In this document: positions 26,173 through 35,224 of the stretch, one piece after another
Numbering within the stretch: position 1 is the stretch's first letter
Layout: the number at the start of each line of letters is the position of its first letter
DNA from: Streptomyces sp. NBC_01446
Lineage (GTDB): Bacteria > Actinomycetota > Actinomycetes > Streptomycetales > Streptomycetaceae
Reading direction: 5' to 3'
NCBI RefSeq assembly: GCF_026340095.1
Contig: NZ_JAPEPO010000001.1
Coordinates: forward strand, 1,674,001-1,738,000
DNA: 64,000 bases
Notes under the pieces: model-generated
What the model was told of the DNA's origin: nothing
Seen by the model: only the letters and a program-made list of their open reading frames with translations
Database searches by the model: none
Made by a program: the position numbers and the translations under genes

Positions 26173-28029
26173 ATGGACCGCTCCCCCCAGTTCGCCCGGT
26201 TCGGTGCGCGCACCGCCGCGCTGCTCGACCAGTGGCAGCAGCAGAACCACCGCCCGCTGACCGCCCCGGCCTGGCTCGACACCGGGGGCAGCGGCGCTTC
26301 CCTGGCCTCCGTGTTCGTCCGGGACAGCGATCCTGGGCGCACCGCACGCCGGATGATCATCAAGCTCTGCTCCCCGGACGGCGACTCCTCGATGGAGCCG
26401 GGACGGCTCATCGCCGCGAGGCGGTCCCTGCCGAACGGCGATCCCTCGTTCCCCCGCGACCATCTCGTGGAGCAGCTCTACGATCCGATGCCGGTGGACG
26501 GCGCCTGGCTGATGTTCCAGGGCTTCGCGGGCAACGACGAGAGCATGGTGACGCTCAGCACGATCCTGCGGCAGCGGCGCATGCCCGGCGTCGCCGCGCA
26601 GATCACGCGGTCCCTGCTGGCCGACTGGAACCCCGACGAGAAGTCGGACGGGGAGATGACGGCGGCCTCGTTCGTGTCCGAGCTCCTCGACCGGCGCCTC
26701 GAACCGGCGGAACCTCTGGCGGTCTGGGTCCGCGACAAACTGGGCCTCGACCTCGGAACCGCCTGGATCAGGCCGGGCCGCGCGAACGCCGCCCCCCTGC
26801 CCAACCCCGTACACCTGACGGGCAGTTGCCCCCTCTCGGAGCGCACCCTCGACTACCCGATGCGCGGCCGGGCTCACGGCGATCTGCACCCGGGCAACAT
26901 CATGGTGCCCAATGAGCCCGACGCCGACATCGGCCGCTACGTCCTGATCGACCTGTCGCGGTTCGACGAGGGGGCGCTGCTCGCCCGTGACCCCGTGCAT
27001 CTGCTGCTCTGCCTGGTGGCCGACTTCCTGCCGCACATGTCCGACGACGCCCGCGCCGAACTCCTCGACCTGCTCGTCGGCCGGGACACCCCCGGTCTGC
27101 TGATCCCGCAGGGCCTCGCCCGGACCGTCGACGAGGTGCGCAGGGCGCCGGACGGCTGGCTGCGCCAGCGCACCATCTCGGGCCAGTGGACCGGCCAGTG
27201 GCTCCTGTCGATGCAGGCGTGCGCGCTGATGTTCACGGCCCGCGTCCGGTACGACGCGCGGGACCGGTGGTGGTTCTTCCGGCTCGCGGCGGAGGCGGCC
27301 GGCGCGTATCTGGGGCCGGCCGACGCGTACGAGCCGGGTCAGGTGAAATTCGTGCCGGGGCCACGGGAGGCCGAACCGACGGCGGTGGAGGCGGTGGTGG
27401 CGGCCGCGGTGAAGCTGCCGCAACAGGTGGCACTGCCCGAAGCGAAGACCGGGACGAAGCCCGCGCCCGACCCCGTGCGCATCCCCGCACCCGCCCCCAC
27501 GCCCCTACGGGAGTCCGTCGCGCCCGCTCCCGAAGCCGCAGGCGAGTCACTCCCGGACACAGCCCCCGAGACTGCCGCGGAAGAGCTGCCGGACACGCTC
27601 CCGGCGCTCCTGATCGACCTCCGCAACACCTTCACGGACCGGCTGGGAGAGCTCCGGGCGTACGAGGCGGGATCCGTCACCGCCAGGACTCTCGGGCTCA
27701 TCAGGGAGCAGGCCGACCGGGGACAGGCGGACCTCAAGGCGCTCCTGGCCTCGCGCCACGACACCCTCGGCGAGGACGCACGCGACCGCCTCGACGCGGT
27801 CCTCGGTCGGCTCGCCCATGTCACCGAGGCGGCGAACGCCCCGGGGCTTTCGTACGAACAGCCGTTGTTTCTGCGGGACTTGGCCCATCGGGCCCTCGTC
27901 GTGGCCCTCGACACGCTGCTCGGATCCACCACACTCGGCCTTCAGGCCGGTCAGGCCGGTCAGGCCGGTCAGGCCGGTCAGGCCACTGACCCGATCCGTC
28001 CGGCCGCCGCCCGCACTCCGTGGGGGTGA
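26173..28029 (+). CDS. uncharacterised protein with an aminoglycoside-phosphotransferase-like kinase domain
   Basis: A 618-residue protein. The first 390 residues look like an APH/choline-kinase fold: a possible ATP-binding Lys in RRMIIKLCS (about 60), the catalytic loop RGRAHGDLHPGNIMVP (about 231-246) with the HGDxxxxN pattern intact, and a metal-binding Asp in YVLIDLSRFDEG. A Pro/Ala/Glu-rich linker (about 400-470) leads to a helical C-terminal region. The extreme C-terminus is a GQA repeat produced by a 9-bp tandem array. No signal or membrane helix. The last 52 bp overlap the convergent xdhC gene. The ATG at 26173 has a weak site and a TTG lies directly before it. The substrate is unknown; small-molecule resistance or regulatory phosphorylation are both possible. 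Confidence 0.68.
   Translation: MDRSPQFARFGARTAALLDQWQQQNHRPLTAPAWLDTGGSGASLASVFVRDSDPGRTARRMIIKLCSPDGDSSMEPGRLIAARRSLPNGDPSFPRDHLVEQLYDPMPVDGAWLMFQGFAGNDESMVTLSTILRQRRMPGVAAQITRSLLADWNPDEKSDGEMTAASFVSELLDRRLEPAEPLAVWVRDKLGLDLGTAWIRPGRANAAPLPNPVHLTGSCPLSERTLDYPMRGRAHGDLHPGNIMVPNEPDADIGRYVLIDLSRFDEGALLARDPVHLLLCLVADFLPHMSDDARAELLDLLVGRDTPGLLIPQGLARTVDEVRRAPDGWLRQRTISGQWTGQWLLSMQACALMFTARVRYDARDRWWFFRLAAEAAGAYLGPADAYEPGQVKFVPGPREAEPTAVEAVVAAAVKLPQQVALPEAKTGTKPAPDPVRIPAPAPTPLRESVAPAPEAAGESLPDTAPETAAEELPDTLPALLIDLRNTFTDRLGELRAYEAGSVTARTLGLIREQADRGQADLKALLASRHDTLGEDARDRLDAVLGRLAHVTEAANAPGLSYEQPLFLRDLAHRALVVALDTLLGSTTLGLQAGQAGQAGQAGQATDPIRPAAARTPWG
27943..27987. repeat. 9-bp tandem repeat CAGGCCGGT at the kinase/xdhC convergent overlap
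   Basis: There are four exact copies (27943-27978) and one degenerate copy (CAGGCCACT, 27979-27987). They encode the GQA repeat at the end of the kinase-like protein. The stop codon of the convergent xdhC gene (27978-27980) falls at the edge of the array, so copy-number change would alter one protein but spare the other. Confidence 0.85.
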
Positions 28030-29153
28030 ATCGGCGTGTGGGCGCCCGTCAGCGCGATGCCGCTGCCGCCGCGCCGGTTGGCGACGATCTCGGAGGCGAT
28101 GGACAGGGCCGTCTCCTCGGGGGTGCGGGCGCCGAGGTCGAGGCCGATCGGCGAGCGCAGGCGCGCCAGTTCGAGCTCGGTGACGCCGACGTCACGCAGG
28201 CGTTCGTTGCGGTCGAGGTGGGTGCGGCGGGAGCCCATCGCGCCGACGTAGGCGACGGGCAGGCGCAGCGCGAGCTGGAGGAGCGGGACGTCGAACTTGG
28301 CGTCGTGGGTGAGGACGCACAGGACGGTGCGTCCGTCCGTCCGCGTGCGCTCCAGGTACTTGTGGGGCCATTCCACGACGATGTCGTCGGCGTCGGGGAA
28401 GCGGGCCGGCGTCGCGAAGACGGGGCGCGCGTCGCACACGGTCACGTGGTAGCCGAGGAACTTTCCGATCCTGACGAGCGCCGCCGCGAAGTCGATGGCC
28501 CCGAAGACGATCATGCGGGGCGGGGGGACGGACGACTCGACGAGGAGGGTGAGGGGCTGACCGCAGCGCGAGCCGCTCTCGCCGATCTCCACCGTGCCGG
28601 TGCGTCCGGCGTCGAGGAGCGCGCGGGCCTCGCCGGCCGCGGTGCGGTCCAGTTCGGGGTGGCCGCCGAGACTGCCCTCGTAGGCACCTGCGAAGCCGCT
28701 CCCGGGGTCGCTGTCGTCGCGTACGAGGAGGGCGCGGCCCATGAGTTCGGCCGGTCCCCGGGTGATGCGCGCGACCGCCGCCGCCCTTCCTCGGGCGGCG
28801 GCGGACAGCGCCGCCGCGAGCACCTCCCGTCCCGGGGTGTCCGCGCGAACCGGGGTGACCAGGATGTCGATGATTCCGCCGCAGGTGAGCCCCACGGCGA
28901 AGGCGTCGTCGTCGCTGTAGCCGAAGCGTTCGAGGACGGTCTCGCCGTCCTCGAGTGCCTGTTGGCACAGTTCGTAGACGGCGCCCTCCACGCAGCCGCC
29001 GGAGACCGAGCCGATCGCTGTGCCGTCGCTGTCGACGGCGAGTGCGGCTCCCGGCTGCCGGGGCGCGCTCCCGCCGACGGCCACCACGGTGGCCACGGCG
29101 AAGTCGCGTCCCTGCTCGACCCACCGGTGCAGCTCTTCGGCGATGTCCAGCAT
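27978..29153 (-). CDS. xdhC: XdhC family molybdenum cofactor insertion/sulfuration protein
   Basis: A 391-residue XdhC/CoxI protein. The N-terminal XdhC/CoxF domain shows VATVVAVGGSAPRQPGAALAVDSDGTAIGSVSGGCVEG (about 20-57). The central and C-terminal Rossmann-like domain shows MIVFGAIDFAAALVRIGKFLGYHVTVCDARPVFAT and VLCVLTHDAKFDVPLLQLAL, PVAYVGAMGSRRTH. In studied systems XdhC binds and sulfurates molybdopterin cofactor for xanthine dehydrogenase. It is codirectional with the purine permease and xanthine dehydrogenase genes, 53 bp after the permease, and likely belongs to one transcription unit or regulon with them. Confidence 0.9.
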   Translation of the reverse strand: MLDIAEELHRWVEQGRDFAVATVVAVGGSAPRQPGAALAVDSDGTAIGSVSGGCVEGAVYELCQQALEDGETVLERFGYSDDDAFAVGLTCGGIIDILVTPVRADTPGREVLAAALSAAARGRAAAVARITRGPAELMGRALLVRDDSDPGSGFAGAYEGSLGGHPELDRTAAGEARALLDAGRTGTVEIGESGSRCGQPLTLLVESSVPPPRMIVFGAIDFAAALVRIGKFLGYHVTVCDARPVFATPARFPDADDIVVEWPHKYLERTRTDGRTVLCVLTHDAKFDVPLLQLALRLPVAYVGAMGSRRTHLDRNERLRDVGVTELELARLRSPIGLDLGARTPEETALSIASEIVANRRGGSGIALTGAHTPIHPHGVRAAAGRIGSVA

Positions 29154-29206
29154 CTAGGTCTCCTTGTCGGTTGCGTGGAGGGCGCGGGGCCCTCTCGGGC
29201 CGGGGG

Positions 29207-30664
29207 TCAGTGGACGCCCAGCCATCCTTCGATCGGGTTGAGGGCGAAGTACACGAGGAAGATCACCGTGAGGCCCCACATGAAGGCCCCGATCTCCCGG
29301 GCCTTGCCCTGGGCGATCTTGATGGCGACCCAGGAGATGACGCCCGCGGCCACACCGGTGGTGATGGTGTACGTGAAGGGCATCAGGACCACGGTCAGGA
29401 AGACCGGGATCGCGGTGGCCCGGTCCGCCCAGTCGACGTGCCGGGCGTTCATCATCATCATCGCGCCGATGACGACGAGCGCGGCGGACGCGACCTCCTG
29501 GGGCACGATCGCGGTGAGCGGGGTGAAGAACAGACAGGCCGCGAAGAACAGGCCGGTCACGGCGGACGCGAGGCCTGTGCGGGCTCCTTCGCCGACGCCG
29601 GTCGCGGACTCGACGAACACGGTCTGGCCCGAGCCGCCGGCGACGCCGCCGATGGCACCGCCCGCACCGTCGATGAACAGGGCCTTGGACAGGCCCGGCA
29701 TGCGGCCCTTGTCGTCGGCGAGCTTGGCCTCGGTGCCGACGCCGATGATGGTCGCCATCGCGTCGAAGAAGCCGGCCAGGACCAGCGTGAAGACGATCAT
29801 GCCTACGGTCATCGCGCCGACCTTGCCCCAGCCGCCGAACTCGACGTGGCCGAAGAGCGAGAAGTCGGGCGTGGAGACCGCGCTGCCGTGCAGCTCGGGG
29901 GCTCCGTTGGCCCACTGCTTGGGGTTGATCACGTCGAGCGCGTTGAGGATCATCGCGACGACGGTGCCGGTGATGATGCCGATGAGGATGGCGCCGGGGG
30001 TGTTCCGGGCCTGGAGCATGAAGATCAGGAGCAGGGTGCCCGCGAACAGCAGGACGGGCCAGCCGGCGAGTTCTCCGGCAGGGCCGAGCGTGAGCGGGGT
30101 GGCCTTGCCGACCTGCACGAAGCCGGACTTGTAGAGGCCGATCAGGGCGATGAAGAGGCCGATACCCATCGTGATGCCGTGCTTGAGCGCGAGCGGAATC
30201 GCATTCATGATCATCTCGCGGAGGCCGGTGACCACCAGGAGCATGATCACCACGCCGTACATCACGCACATGCCCATGGCCTGCGGCCACGTCATCTGGG
30301 GGGCGACCTGCGAGGAGATCACACCTGAGACGGAGAGGCCGGCGGCGAGCGCGAGGGGCACCTTGCCGACGAAGCCCATGAGGAGCGTGGTCAAGGCCGC
30401 GGCGAAGGCGGTGGCGGTGATGAGGGCCTTCTGGCCCATCATGTCGCCCGCCACGTCCTTGCCGGACAGGATCAGGGGGTTGAGCAGCAGGATGTACGCC
30501 ATGGCCATGAAGGTCGTGACGCCGCCGCGCACCTCACGCGCGACAGTGGATCCTCGTTCGGATATGTGGAAGTACCGGTCGAGCCAAGACCTGCCGGCCG
30601 ACGGACGCGAGCCTGCGCCCGCGTCTTCGGCGGTGGTCTTCGGCTCCAGGGACTGCTGGGTCAT
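29207..30664 (-). CDS. NCS2-family purine permease (AzgA/PbuG-like)
   Basis: A 485-residue membrane protein of the AzgA branch of NCS2 transporters. It opens with WLDRYFHISERGSTVAREVRGGVTTFMAMAYILLLNP, has about 12-14 hydrophobic helices, and the signature SATGVGEGARTGLASAVTGLFFAACLFF preceded by GGVAGGSGQTVFVE. This branch takes up hypoxanthine, guanine, adenine or xanthine with protons. The ATG at 30664 is chosen because GGGAG lies upstream (9-nt spacing). It sits between xdhC and the xanthine dehydrogenase genes, so it should feed the same pathway. Confidence 0.9.
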   Translation of the reverse strand: MTQQSLEPKTTAEDAGAGSRPSAGRSWLDRYFHISERGSTVAREVRGGVTTFMAMAYILLLNPLILSGKDVAGDMMGQKALITATAFAAALTTLLMGFVGKVPLALAAGLSVSGVISSQVAPQMTWPQAMGMCVMYGVVIMLLVVTGLREMIMNAIPLALKHGITMGIGLFIALIGLYKSGFVQVGKATPLTLGPAGELAGWPVLLFAGTLLLIFMLQARNTPGAILIGIITGTVVAMILNALDVINPKQWANGAPELHGSAVSTPDFSLFGHVEFGGWGKVGAMTVGMIVFTLVLAGFFDAMATIIGVGTEAKLADDKGRMPGLSKALFIDGAGGAIGGVAGGSGQTVFVESATGVGEGARTGLASAVTGLFFAACLFFTPLTAIVPQEVASAALVVIGAMMMMNARHVDWADRATAIPVFLTVVLMPFTYTITTGVAAGVISWVAIKIAQGKAREIGAFMWGLTVIFLVYFALNPIEGWLGVH

Positions 30665-30779
30665 GGTGCCTACTCCCAAGGTTCACAGGGACACCCGCAC
30701 GAACGTGGTTGGAGATCGCGGGATTTGGGATGGTGCGTGGCTGCACGACCCGGGGGACGGCCCGAGACGAACGGGGTAA

Positions 30780-30798
30780 TGCGTAGCTGTGTTACGCA
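30780..30798. promoter_or_regulatory. inverted repeat TGCGTA-N7-TACGCA upstream of the permease
   Basis: A 6-7-6 inverted repeat about 120 bp before the permease start in the 334-bp gene-free stretch. It is a possible regulator site for the purine genes. No clear -10/-35 pair was assigned. Confidence 0.4.
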
Positions 30799-30826
30799 AG
30801 AAACCGTGCTGCTGGTGATGAGTTGA

Positions 30827-30898
30827 TGCCGGTGGTGCAGGTACTGCCGGTGGTGCCTGTGGTGCCTGTGGTGCCGGTGGTGCCGGTGGTGCCGGTGG
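30827..30898. repeat. 9-bp tandem repeat (TGCCGGTGG), eight units
   Basis: Eight consecutive 9-bp units from 30827 to 30898, five of them identical (TGCCGGTGG) and the others differing at one to three bases. They fill the middle of the 30665-30998 spacer between the permease and the molybdopterin subunit gene. The remaining spacer holds only the inverted repeats noted separately. An overlapping Val/Pro-repeat frame is not considered a gene. Confidence 0.88.
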
Positions 30899-30935
30899 TG
30901 CTGCGAAGGACCGCGAGCGGTGCGGTACTTGAAGG

Positions 30936-30993
30936 CTCCGGACGGTGCGGGCTGGGAAGTGTGACGTTCCTGGGAGGCACGCACCGTCCGGAG
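30936..30993 (-). terminator. terminator after the xanthine dehydrogenase operon
   Basis: CTCCGGACGGTGC (30936-30948) pairs perfectly with GCACCGTCCGGAG (30981-30993), a 13-bp stem. The 32-nt loop contains its own small GGAA/TTCC hairpin. It lies 6 bp downstream of the molybdopterin-subunit stop codon. Confidence 0.75.
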
Positions 30994-30998
30994 AGCTG

Positions 30999-33389
30999 TC
31001 AGGCCGGTCCCGTTCCCGTGAGGTGCTCGGGGCGTACCGGGGTCCGGTTGAGCTCCAGACCCGTCGCGTTGCGGATCGCCGCGAGGACGGCCGGCGTGGA
31101 CGACAGGGTCGGGGCCTCGCCGATGCCGCGCAGCCCGTACGGGGCGTGGTCGTCGGCGAGTTCGAGCACGTCGACCGGGATGGTCGGCGTGTCGAGGATG
31201 GTCGGGATCAGGTAGTCCGTGAAGGAGGGGTTGCGCACCTTCGCGGTCTTCGGGTCGACGATGATCTCCTCCATGACCGCGACGCCGAGGCCCTGGGTGG
31301 TGCCACCCTGGATCTGGCCGATCACGGACAGCGGGTTGAGCGCCTTGCCGACGTCCTGCGCGCAGGCCAGTTCGATGACCTTGACGAGGCCGAGCTCGGT
31401 GTCGACCTCGACGACGGCGCGGTGCGCGGCGAAGCTGTACTGGACATGGCCGTTGCCCTGCCCGGTGACGAGGTCGAACGCCACGGTCGGGCGGTGGCGC
31501 CACTCCAGCTCCACGTCGACGGCCTCGCCCTCGAGGACGTCGGCCAGGTCCGCGAGGACCTCACCGCCGTCGGTGACGACCTTGCCGCCCTCCAGGAGGA
31601 GTTCGGCGGTGGCCCACGCCGGGTGGTAGGTGCCGAACTTGCGGCGCCCGATCTCCAGGACCTGCTCGCGCACGGCCTCGCAGGAGTTCTTGACGGCGCC
31701 GCCGGTGACGTACGTCTGACGGGACGCGGACGTCGAACCTGCGGAGCCGACCTGGGTGTCGGCCGGGTGGATGGTCACCTGGGCGACGCCCAGCTCGGTG
31801 CGGGCGATCTGCGCGTGGACGGTGACGCCGCCCTGGCCGACCTCCGCCATCGCGGTGTGCACGGTCGCGACGGGCTCGCCGCCGATGACCTCCATGCGCA
31901 CACGGGCGGTCGAGTAGTCGTCGAAGCCCTCGGAGAAGCCGACGTTCTTGATGCCGACCGCGTAGCCCACACCGCGTACGACGCCTTCGCCGTGCGTCGT
32001 GTTGGACAGACCGCCGGGCAGCTGGCGCACGTCGGAGCCCTCGGAGGACTCCCACTGGCGCTCGGGCGGCATCGGCATCGCCTTGACGCGGCGCAGGAGT
32101 TCGGCGACGGGGGCGGGCGAGTCGACCGGCTGGCCGGTCGGCAGCAGGGTGCCCTGCTCCATCGCGTTGAGCTGGCGGAACGCGACCCGGTCCATGCCCA
32201 CCTTGTCGGCGAGCTTGTCCATCTGGGCCTCGTACGCGAAGCACGCCTGGACCGCGCCGAAGCCGCGCATGGCGCCGCAGGGCGGGTTGTTGCTGTAGAG
32301 CGCGATCGCCTCGATGTCGACGTCCTCGACGACGTACGGGCCGACCGCGAGGGACGAGGCGTTGCCGACGACCGCCGGGGAGGCGGACGCGTAGGCGCCG
32401 CCGTCCAGGACGATCTTGCACTTCATGTGCGTGAGCTTGCCGTCCTTCGTCGCCCCGTGCTCGTAGTAGAGCTTCGCGGGGTGACGGTGGACGTGGCCGA
32501 AGAACGACTCGAACCGGTTGTAGACGATCTTGACGGGCTTGCCCGTGCGCAGCGCGAGGAGGCAGGCGTGGATCTGCATCGACAGGTCCTCGCGGCCGCC
32601 GAAGGCGCCGCCGACGCCGGAGAGCGTCATGCGGACCTTGTCCTCGGGCAGGCCGAGGACGGGGGCGATCTGCTTGAGGTCCGAGTGCAGCCACTGGGTG
32701 GCGACGTACAGCTCGACGCCGCCGTCCTCGGAGGGCACGGCGAGGCCGGACTCCGGGCCGAGGAAGGCCTGGTCCTGCATGCCGAAGGTGTACTCGCCCT
32801 TGACGACGAAGTCGGCCCTCTCGGCCGCCTCGTCGGCGTTGCCGCGGATGATCGGCTGGCGGTGCACGATGTTCGGGTGCGGGACGTGACCGATGTGGTG
32901 GTCGTCGCGGTTCTCGTGGATGAGGATCGCGTCGGGCGCGGTCGCGGACGCCTCGTCCGTGATGACCGGCAGCTCGCGGTACTCCACCTTGATCTTGGCG
33001 GCGGCGCGGCGCGCGGTCTCCGGATGGTCGGCGGCCACGATGGCGACGGGCTCGCCGTGGTGGCGGACCTTGCCGTGCGCGAGGACCGGGGTGTCCTGGA
33101 TCTCCAGGCCGTAGTTCTTCACGGCCGTGGGCAGGTCGTCGTAGGTCAGGACGGCGTAGACGCCGGACTGGGCGAGGGCCTCGGAGGTGTCGATGGAGAC
33201 GATCTCCGCGTGGGCGACCGTGGAGCGCAGGATCTGGCCCCACAGCATGTCCTCGTGCCACATGTCGGACGAGTACGCGAACTCGCCGGTGACCTTGAGG
33301 GTGCCGTCCGGGCGGAGCGTGGACTCGCCGATGCCGCCCTTGGTCTTGGAGCCCTGCGTGATGTTCGTGGGTGTACCGGTGGTTCCCAT
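30999..33389 (-). CDS. xanthine dehydrogenase molybdopterin-binding subunit
   Basis: A 796-residue, apparently intact member of the xanthine oxidase large-subunit family. Visible elements are the N-terminal RPDGTLKVTGEFAYSSDMW, the conserved GEYTFGMQDQAFLGPESGLA, the FGG region SGVGGAFGGREDLSMQIHA, GAMRGFGAVQACFAYE (the Arg-containing substrate segment), EVGQGGVTVHAQIA (cofactor binding), and the late GIGEAPTLSSTPAVLAAIRNA with the catalytic-base Glu. It oxidises hypoxanthine and xanthine to urate in partnership with the FeS and FAD subunits. It lies 2 bp after the FeS-subunit stop, so the three genes form one operon. Confidence 0.93.
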   Translation of the reverse strand: MGTTGTPTNITQGSKTKGGIGESTLRPDGTLKVTGEFAYSSDMWHEDMLWGQILRSTVAHAEIVSIDTSEALAQSGVYAVLTYDDLPTAVKNYGLEIQDTPVLAHGKVRHHGEPVAIVAADHPETARRAAAKIKVEYRELPVITDEASATAPDAILIHENRDDHHIGHVPHPNIVHRQPIIRGNADEAAERADFVVKGEYTFGMQDQAFLGPESGLAVPSEDGGVELYVATQWLHSDLKQIAPVLGLPEDKVRMTLSGVGGAFGGREDLSMQIHACLLALRTGKPVKIVYNRFESFFGHVHRHPAKLYYEHGATKDGKLTHMKCKIVLDGGAYASASPAVVGNASSLAVGPYVVEDVDIEAIALYSNNPPCGAMRGFGAVQACFAYEAQMDKLADKVGMDRVAFRQLNAMEQGTLLPTGQPVDSPAPVAELLRRVKAMPMPPERQWESSEGSDVRQLPGGLSNTTHGEGVVRGVGYAVGIKNVGFSEGFDDYSTARVRMEVIGGEPVATVHTAMAEVGQGGVTVHAQIARTELGVAQVTIHPADTQVGSAGSTSASRQTYVTGGAVKNSCEAVREQVLEIGRRKFGTYHPAWATAELLLEGGKVVTDGGEVLADLADVLEGEAVDVELEWRHRPTVAFDLVTGQGNGHVQYSFAAHRAVVEVDTELGLVKVIELACAQDVGKALNPLSVIGQIQGGTTQGLGVAVMEEIIVDPKTAKVRNPSFTDYLIPTILDTPTIPVDVLELADDHAPYGLRGIGEAPTLSSTPAVLAAIRNATGLELNRTPVRPEHLTGTGPA

Positions 33390-33391
33390 CG

Positions 33392-33997
33392 TCAGACCGC
33401 CTCAGACTGACGGGCGGCCGCGAGGCGGACCGCGTCCATGATCTTCTCGTAGCCGGTGCAGCGGCAGAGGTTGCCGGAGAGCGCCTCGCGGATGTCCGCG
33501 TCGGTCGGGCTCGGGTTGTGCTCCAGCATCTCGTCGGCCGCGACGAGCAGGCCGGGGGTGCAGAAGCCGCACTGGACGGCTCCGGCGTCGATGAACGCCT
33601 GCTGGATCGGAGAGAGCTCGTCGCCCTCGCCGGTCTGCGAGTCGCTCGGCTTGGACTGCCACTGCTGGGCGTCCTGGAGGGAGGTGCCCGCCTTGCCCGC
33701 GTCGTCGCCGCAGGCGCCGCTCGCGCAGCCCCCGTGCTGTGCGCGCTGCCTGGCGAAGTCGGCGAGGCCCTCGACGGTGACGACGTCGCGGCCCTCGACC
33801 TGGCCGGCCGCGACCAGGCACGAACAGACCGGCACGCCGTCGAGGCGGACGGTGCAGGAACCGCACTCGCCCTGCTCGCAGGCGTTCTTGGAGCCGGGCA
33901 GGCCCATGCGCTCACGCAGGACGTACAGGAGGCTCTCGCCCTCCCACACGTCGTCGGCTTCCTGCTGACGGCCGTTGACCGTGAAATTGACGCGCAT
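33392..33997 (-). CDS. xanthine dehydrogenase [2Fe-2S] subunit
   Basis: A 201-residue electron-transfer subunit with two FeS centres. The plant-type ferredoxin cluster is KNACEQGECGSCTVRLDGVPVCSC. The second, helical cluster is AVQCGFCTPGLL and GNLCRCTGYEKI. An insertion of about 40 residues between the domains contains two more cysteines (HGGCASGACGDDAG) and a polar QDAQQWQSKPSDSQTGEGDE stretch. The start codon overlaps the FAD-subunit stop (TAATG, 33995-33999), showing translational coupling. It passes electrons from the molybdenum centre to FAD. Confidence 0.93.
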   Translation of the reverse strand: MRVNFTVNGRQQEADDVWEGESLLYVLRERMGLPGSKNACEQGECGSCTVRLDGVPVCSCLVAAGQVEGRDVVTVEGLADFARQRAQHGGCASGACGDDAGKAGTSLQDAQQWQSKPSDSQTGEGDELSPIQQAFIDAGAVQCGFCTPGLLVAADEMLEHNPSPTDADIREALSGNLCRCTGYEKIMDAVRLAAARQSEAV

Positions 33998-34887
33998 TAC
34001 GCGACTCCCTCCGTGCTTGCGGCGGTGCCGCGGTACGACTCCCAGGTCCACGTCAGAGTGCGGCGGGCCATGATGCCGACGGCGTGCCGGCGGTAGCTCG
34101 CGGTGCCCCGGACGTCGTCGATCGGGTTGCAGGCGGCCGAACAGAGGTCCGCGAACTGCTTGGCGACCGAAGGGGTGATGATCTTGCCGTTGTCCCAGAA
34201 GCCGCCCTCTTCGAGCGCCGCGTTCAGGAACTCCTCGGCGGCCTTGGCACGGACCGGGGTCGGCGCGGCCGAGCCGATGCCGGTGCGGACCGTACGGGTC
34301 TCGGGGTGCAGCGCCAGGCCGAAGGCGCACACGGCGATGACCATCGCGTTGCGCGTGCCGACCTTGGAGTACTGCTGCGGGCCGTCGGCCTTCTTGATGT
34401 GGACGGCCCTGATCAGCTCGTCGGGGGCGAGCGCGTTGCGCTTCACACCGGTGTAGAACGCGTCGATCGGGATGCGGCGGGAGCCGCGTACGGACTCCAC
34501 CTCGACCTCGCAGTCGGCGGCGAGGAGCGCGGGGTGGGCGTCACCGGCGGGCGACGCGGTGCCGAGGTTGCCCCCGACGCCGCCGCGGTTGCGGATCTGC
34601 GGCGAGGCCACCGTGTGCGAGGCCAGGGCCAGGCCGGGCAGCTCGGCGCGCAGATTCTGCATGATCTTGGTGTAGGGGACGGAGGCGCCGAGACGGACGG
34701 TGTCCTGTCCGACCTCCCATTCGCCGAGCTCCCCGATGCGGTTCAGGTCAAGGAGGTACTCGGGGCGCCGGTGGTCGAAGTTGATCTCGACCATCACATC
34801 GGTGCCACCCGCGAGCGGCACAGCGGTGGGGTGCTCGGCCTTGGCGGCGAGCGCCTCCTCCCAGCTGGCGGGGCGAAGGAAGTCCAT
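33997..34887 (-). CDS. xanthine dehydrogenase FAD-binding subunit
   Basis: A 296-residue flavoprotein subunit, first gene of the operon. FAD-binding signatures are AVPLAGGTDVMVEINF (about 22-37) and IRNRGGVGGNLGTASPAGDAHPALLAADC (about 98-126). It transfers electrons from the FeS clusters to NAD or another acceptor. It is divergent from the PucR-type regulator gene, with a 337-bp intergenic region that must hold the promoters of both. Subunit order (FAD, FeS, Mo) matches other actinobacterial purine-catabolic operons. Confidence 0.92.
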   Translation of the reverse strand: MDFLRPASWEEALAAKAEHPTAVPLAGGTDVMVEINFDHRRPEYLLDLNRIGELGEWEVGQDTVRLGASVPYTKIMQNLRAELPGLALASHTVASPQIRNRGGVGGNLGTASPAGDAHPALLAADCEVEVESVRGSRRIPIDAFYTGVKRNALAPDELIRAVHIKKADGPQQYSKVGTRNAMVIAVCAFGLALHPETRTVRTGIGSAAPTPVRAKAAEEFLNAALEEGGFWDNGKIITPSVAKQFADLCSAACNPIDDVRGTASYRRHAVGIMARRTLTWTWESYRGTAASTEGVA

Positions 34888-35224
34888 GAGCGGCTCTCTT
34901 CTTCGTGATCTCGTGGTCGGTCGTTCGAACGGATCGAGCCACGGGATGTGCGGACCTCGAAGGCTCGTTCATGTGCTGTTTACGTGGAGTGGGCTCAGTA
35001 CACAGCGCGGCACTCCGCCGTGGTCAGTCACGGAAACCATGAAGGAGTTGGCTGGCCAACCGGGACGTCTTGTAGATTCATATAAACGGCGGTCACCGGA
35101 AACCTCACCGCTTTCCCCTGGAAACGCAGAACCACGCGCAACACGGACGCGGTATCCGGGGAGCGGCCCCGGCCGCCTCACCTTCAGACAAGCACAATCT
35201 TCGAGACAGATCGGCGGCAATGAG
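34888..35224. promoter_or_regulatory. divergent promoter region of xanthine dehydrogenase operon and pucR-type gene
   Basis: A 337-bp spacer without a gene. It contains a perfect palindrome CGTTCGAACG at 34922-34931, just upstream of the FAD-subunit start, and an AT-rich tract around 35073-35086 (TAGATT, TATAAA) that could supply -10 elements. No -35 was assigned with confidence. A PucR-type activator would be expected to bind here. Confidence 0.5.

Noticed and set aside
30823..31215. Val/Pro-repeat reading frame over the 9-bp array
   Set aside because: It is created by the minisatellite, runs antisense into the molybdopterin subunit, and has no ribosome site.
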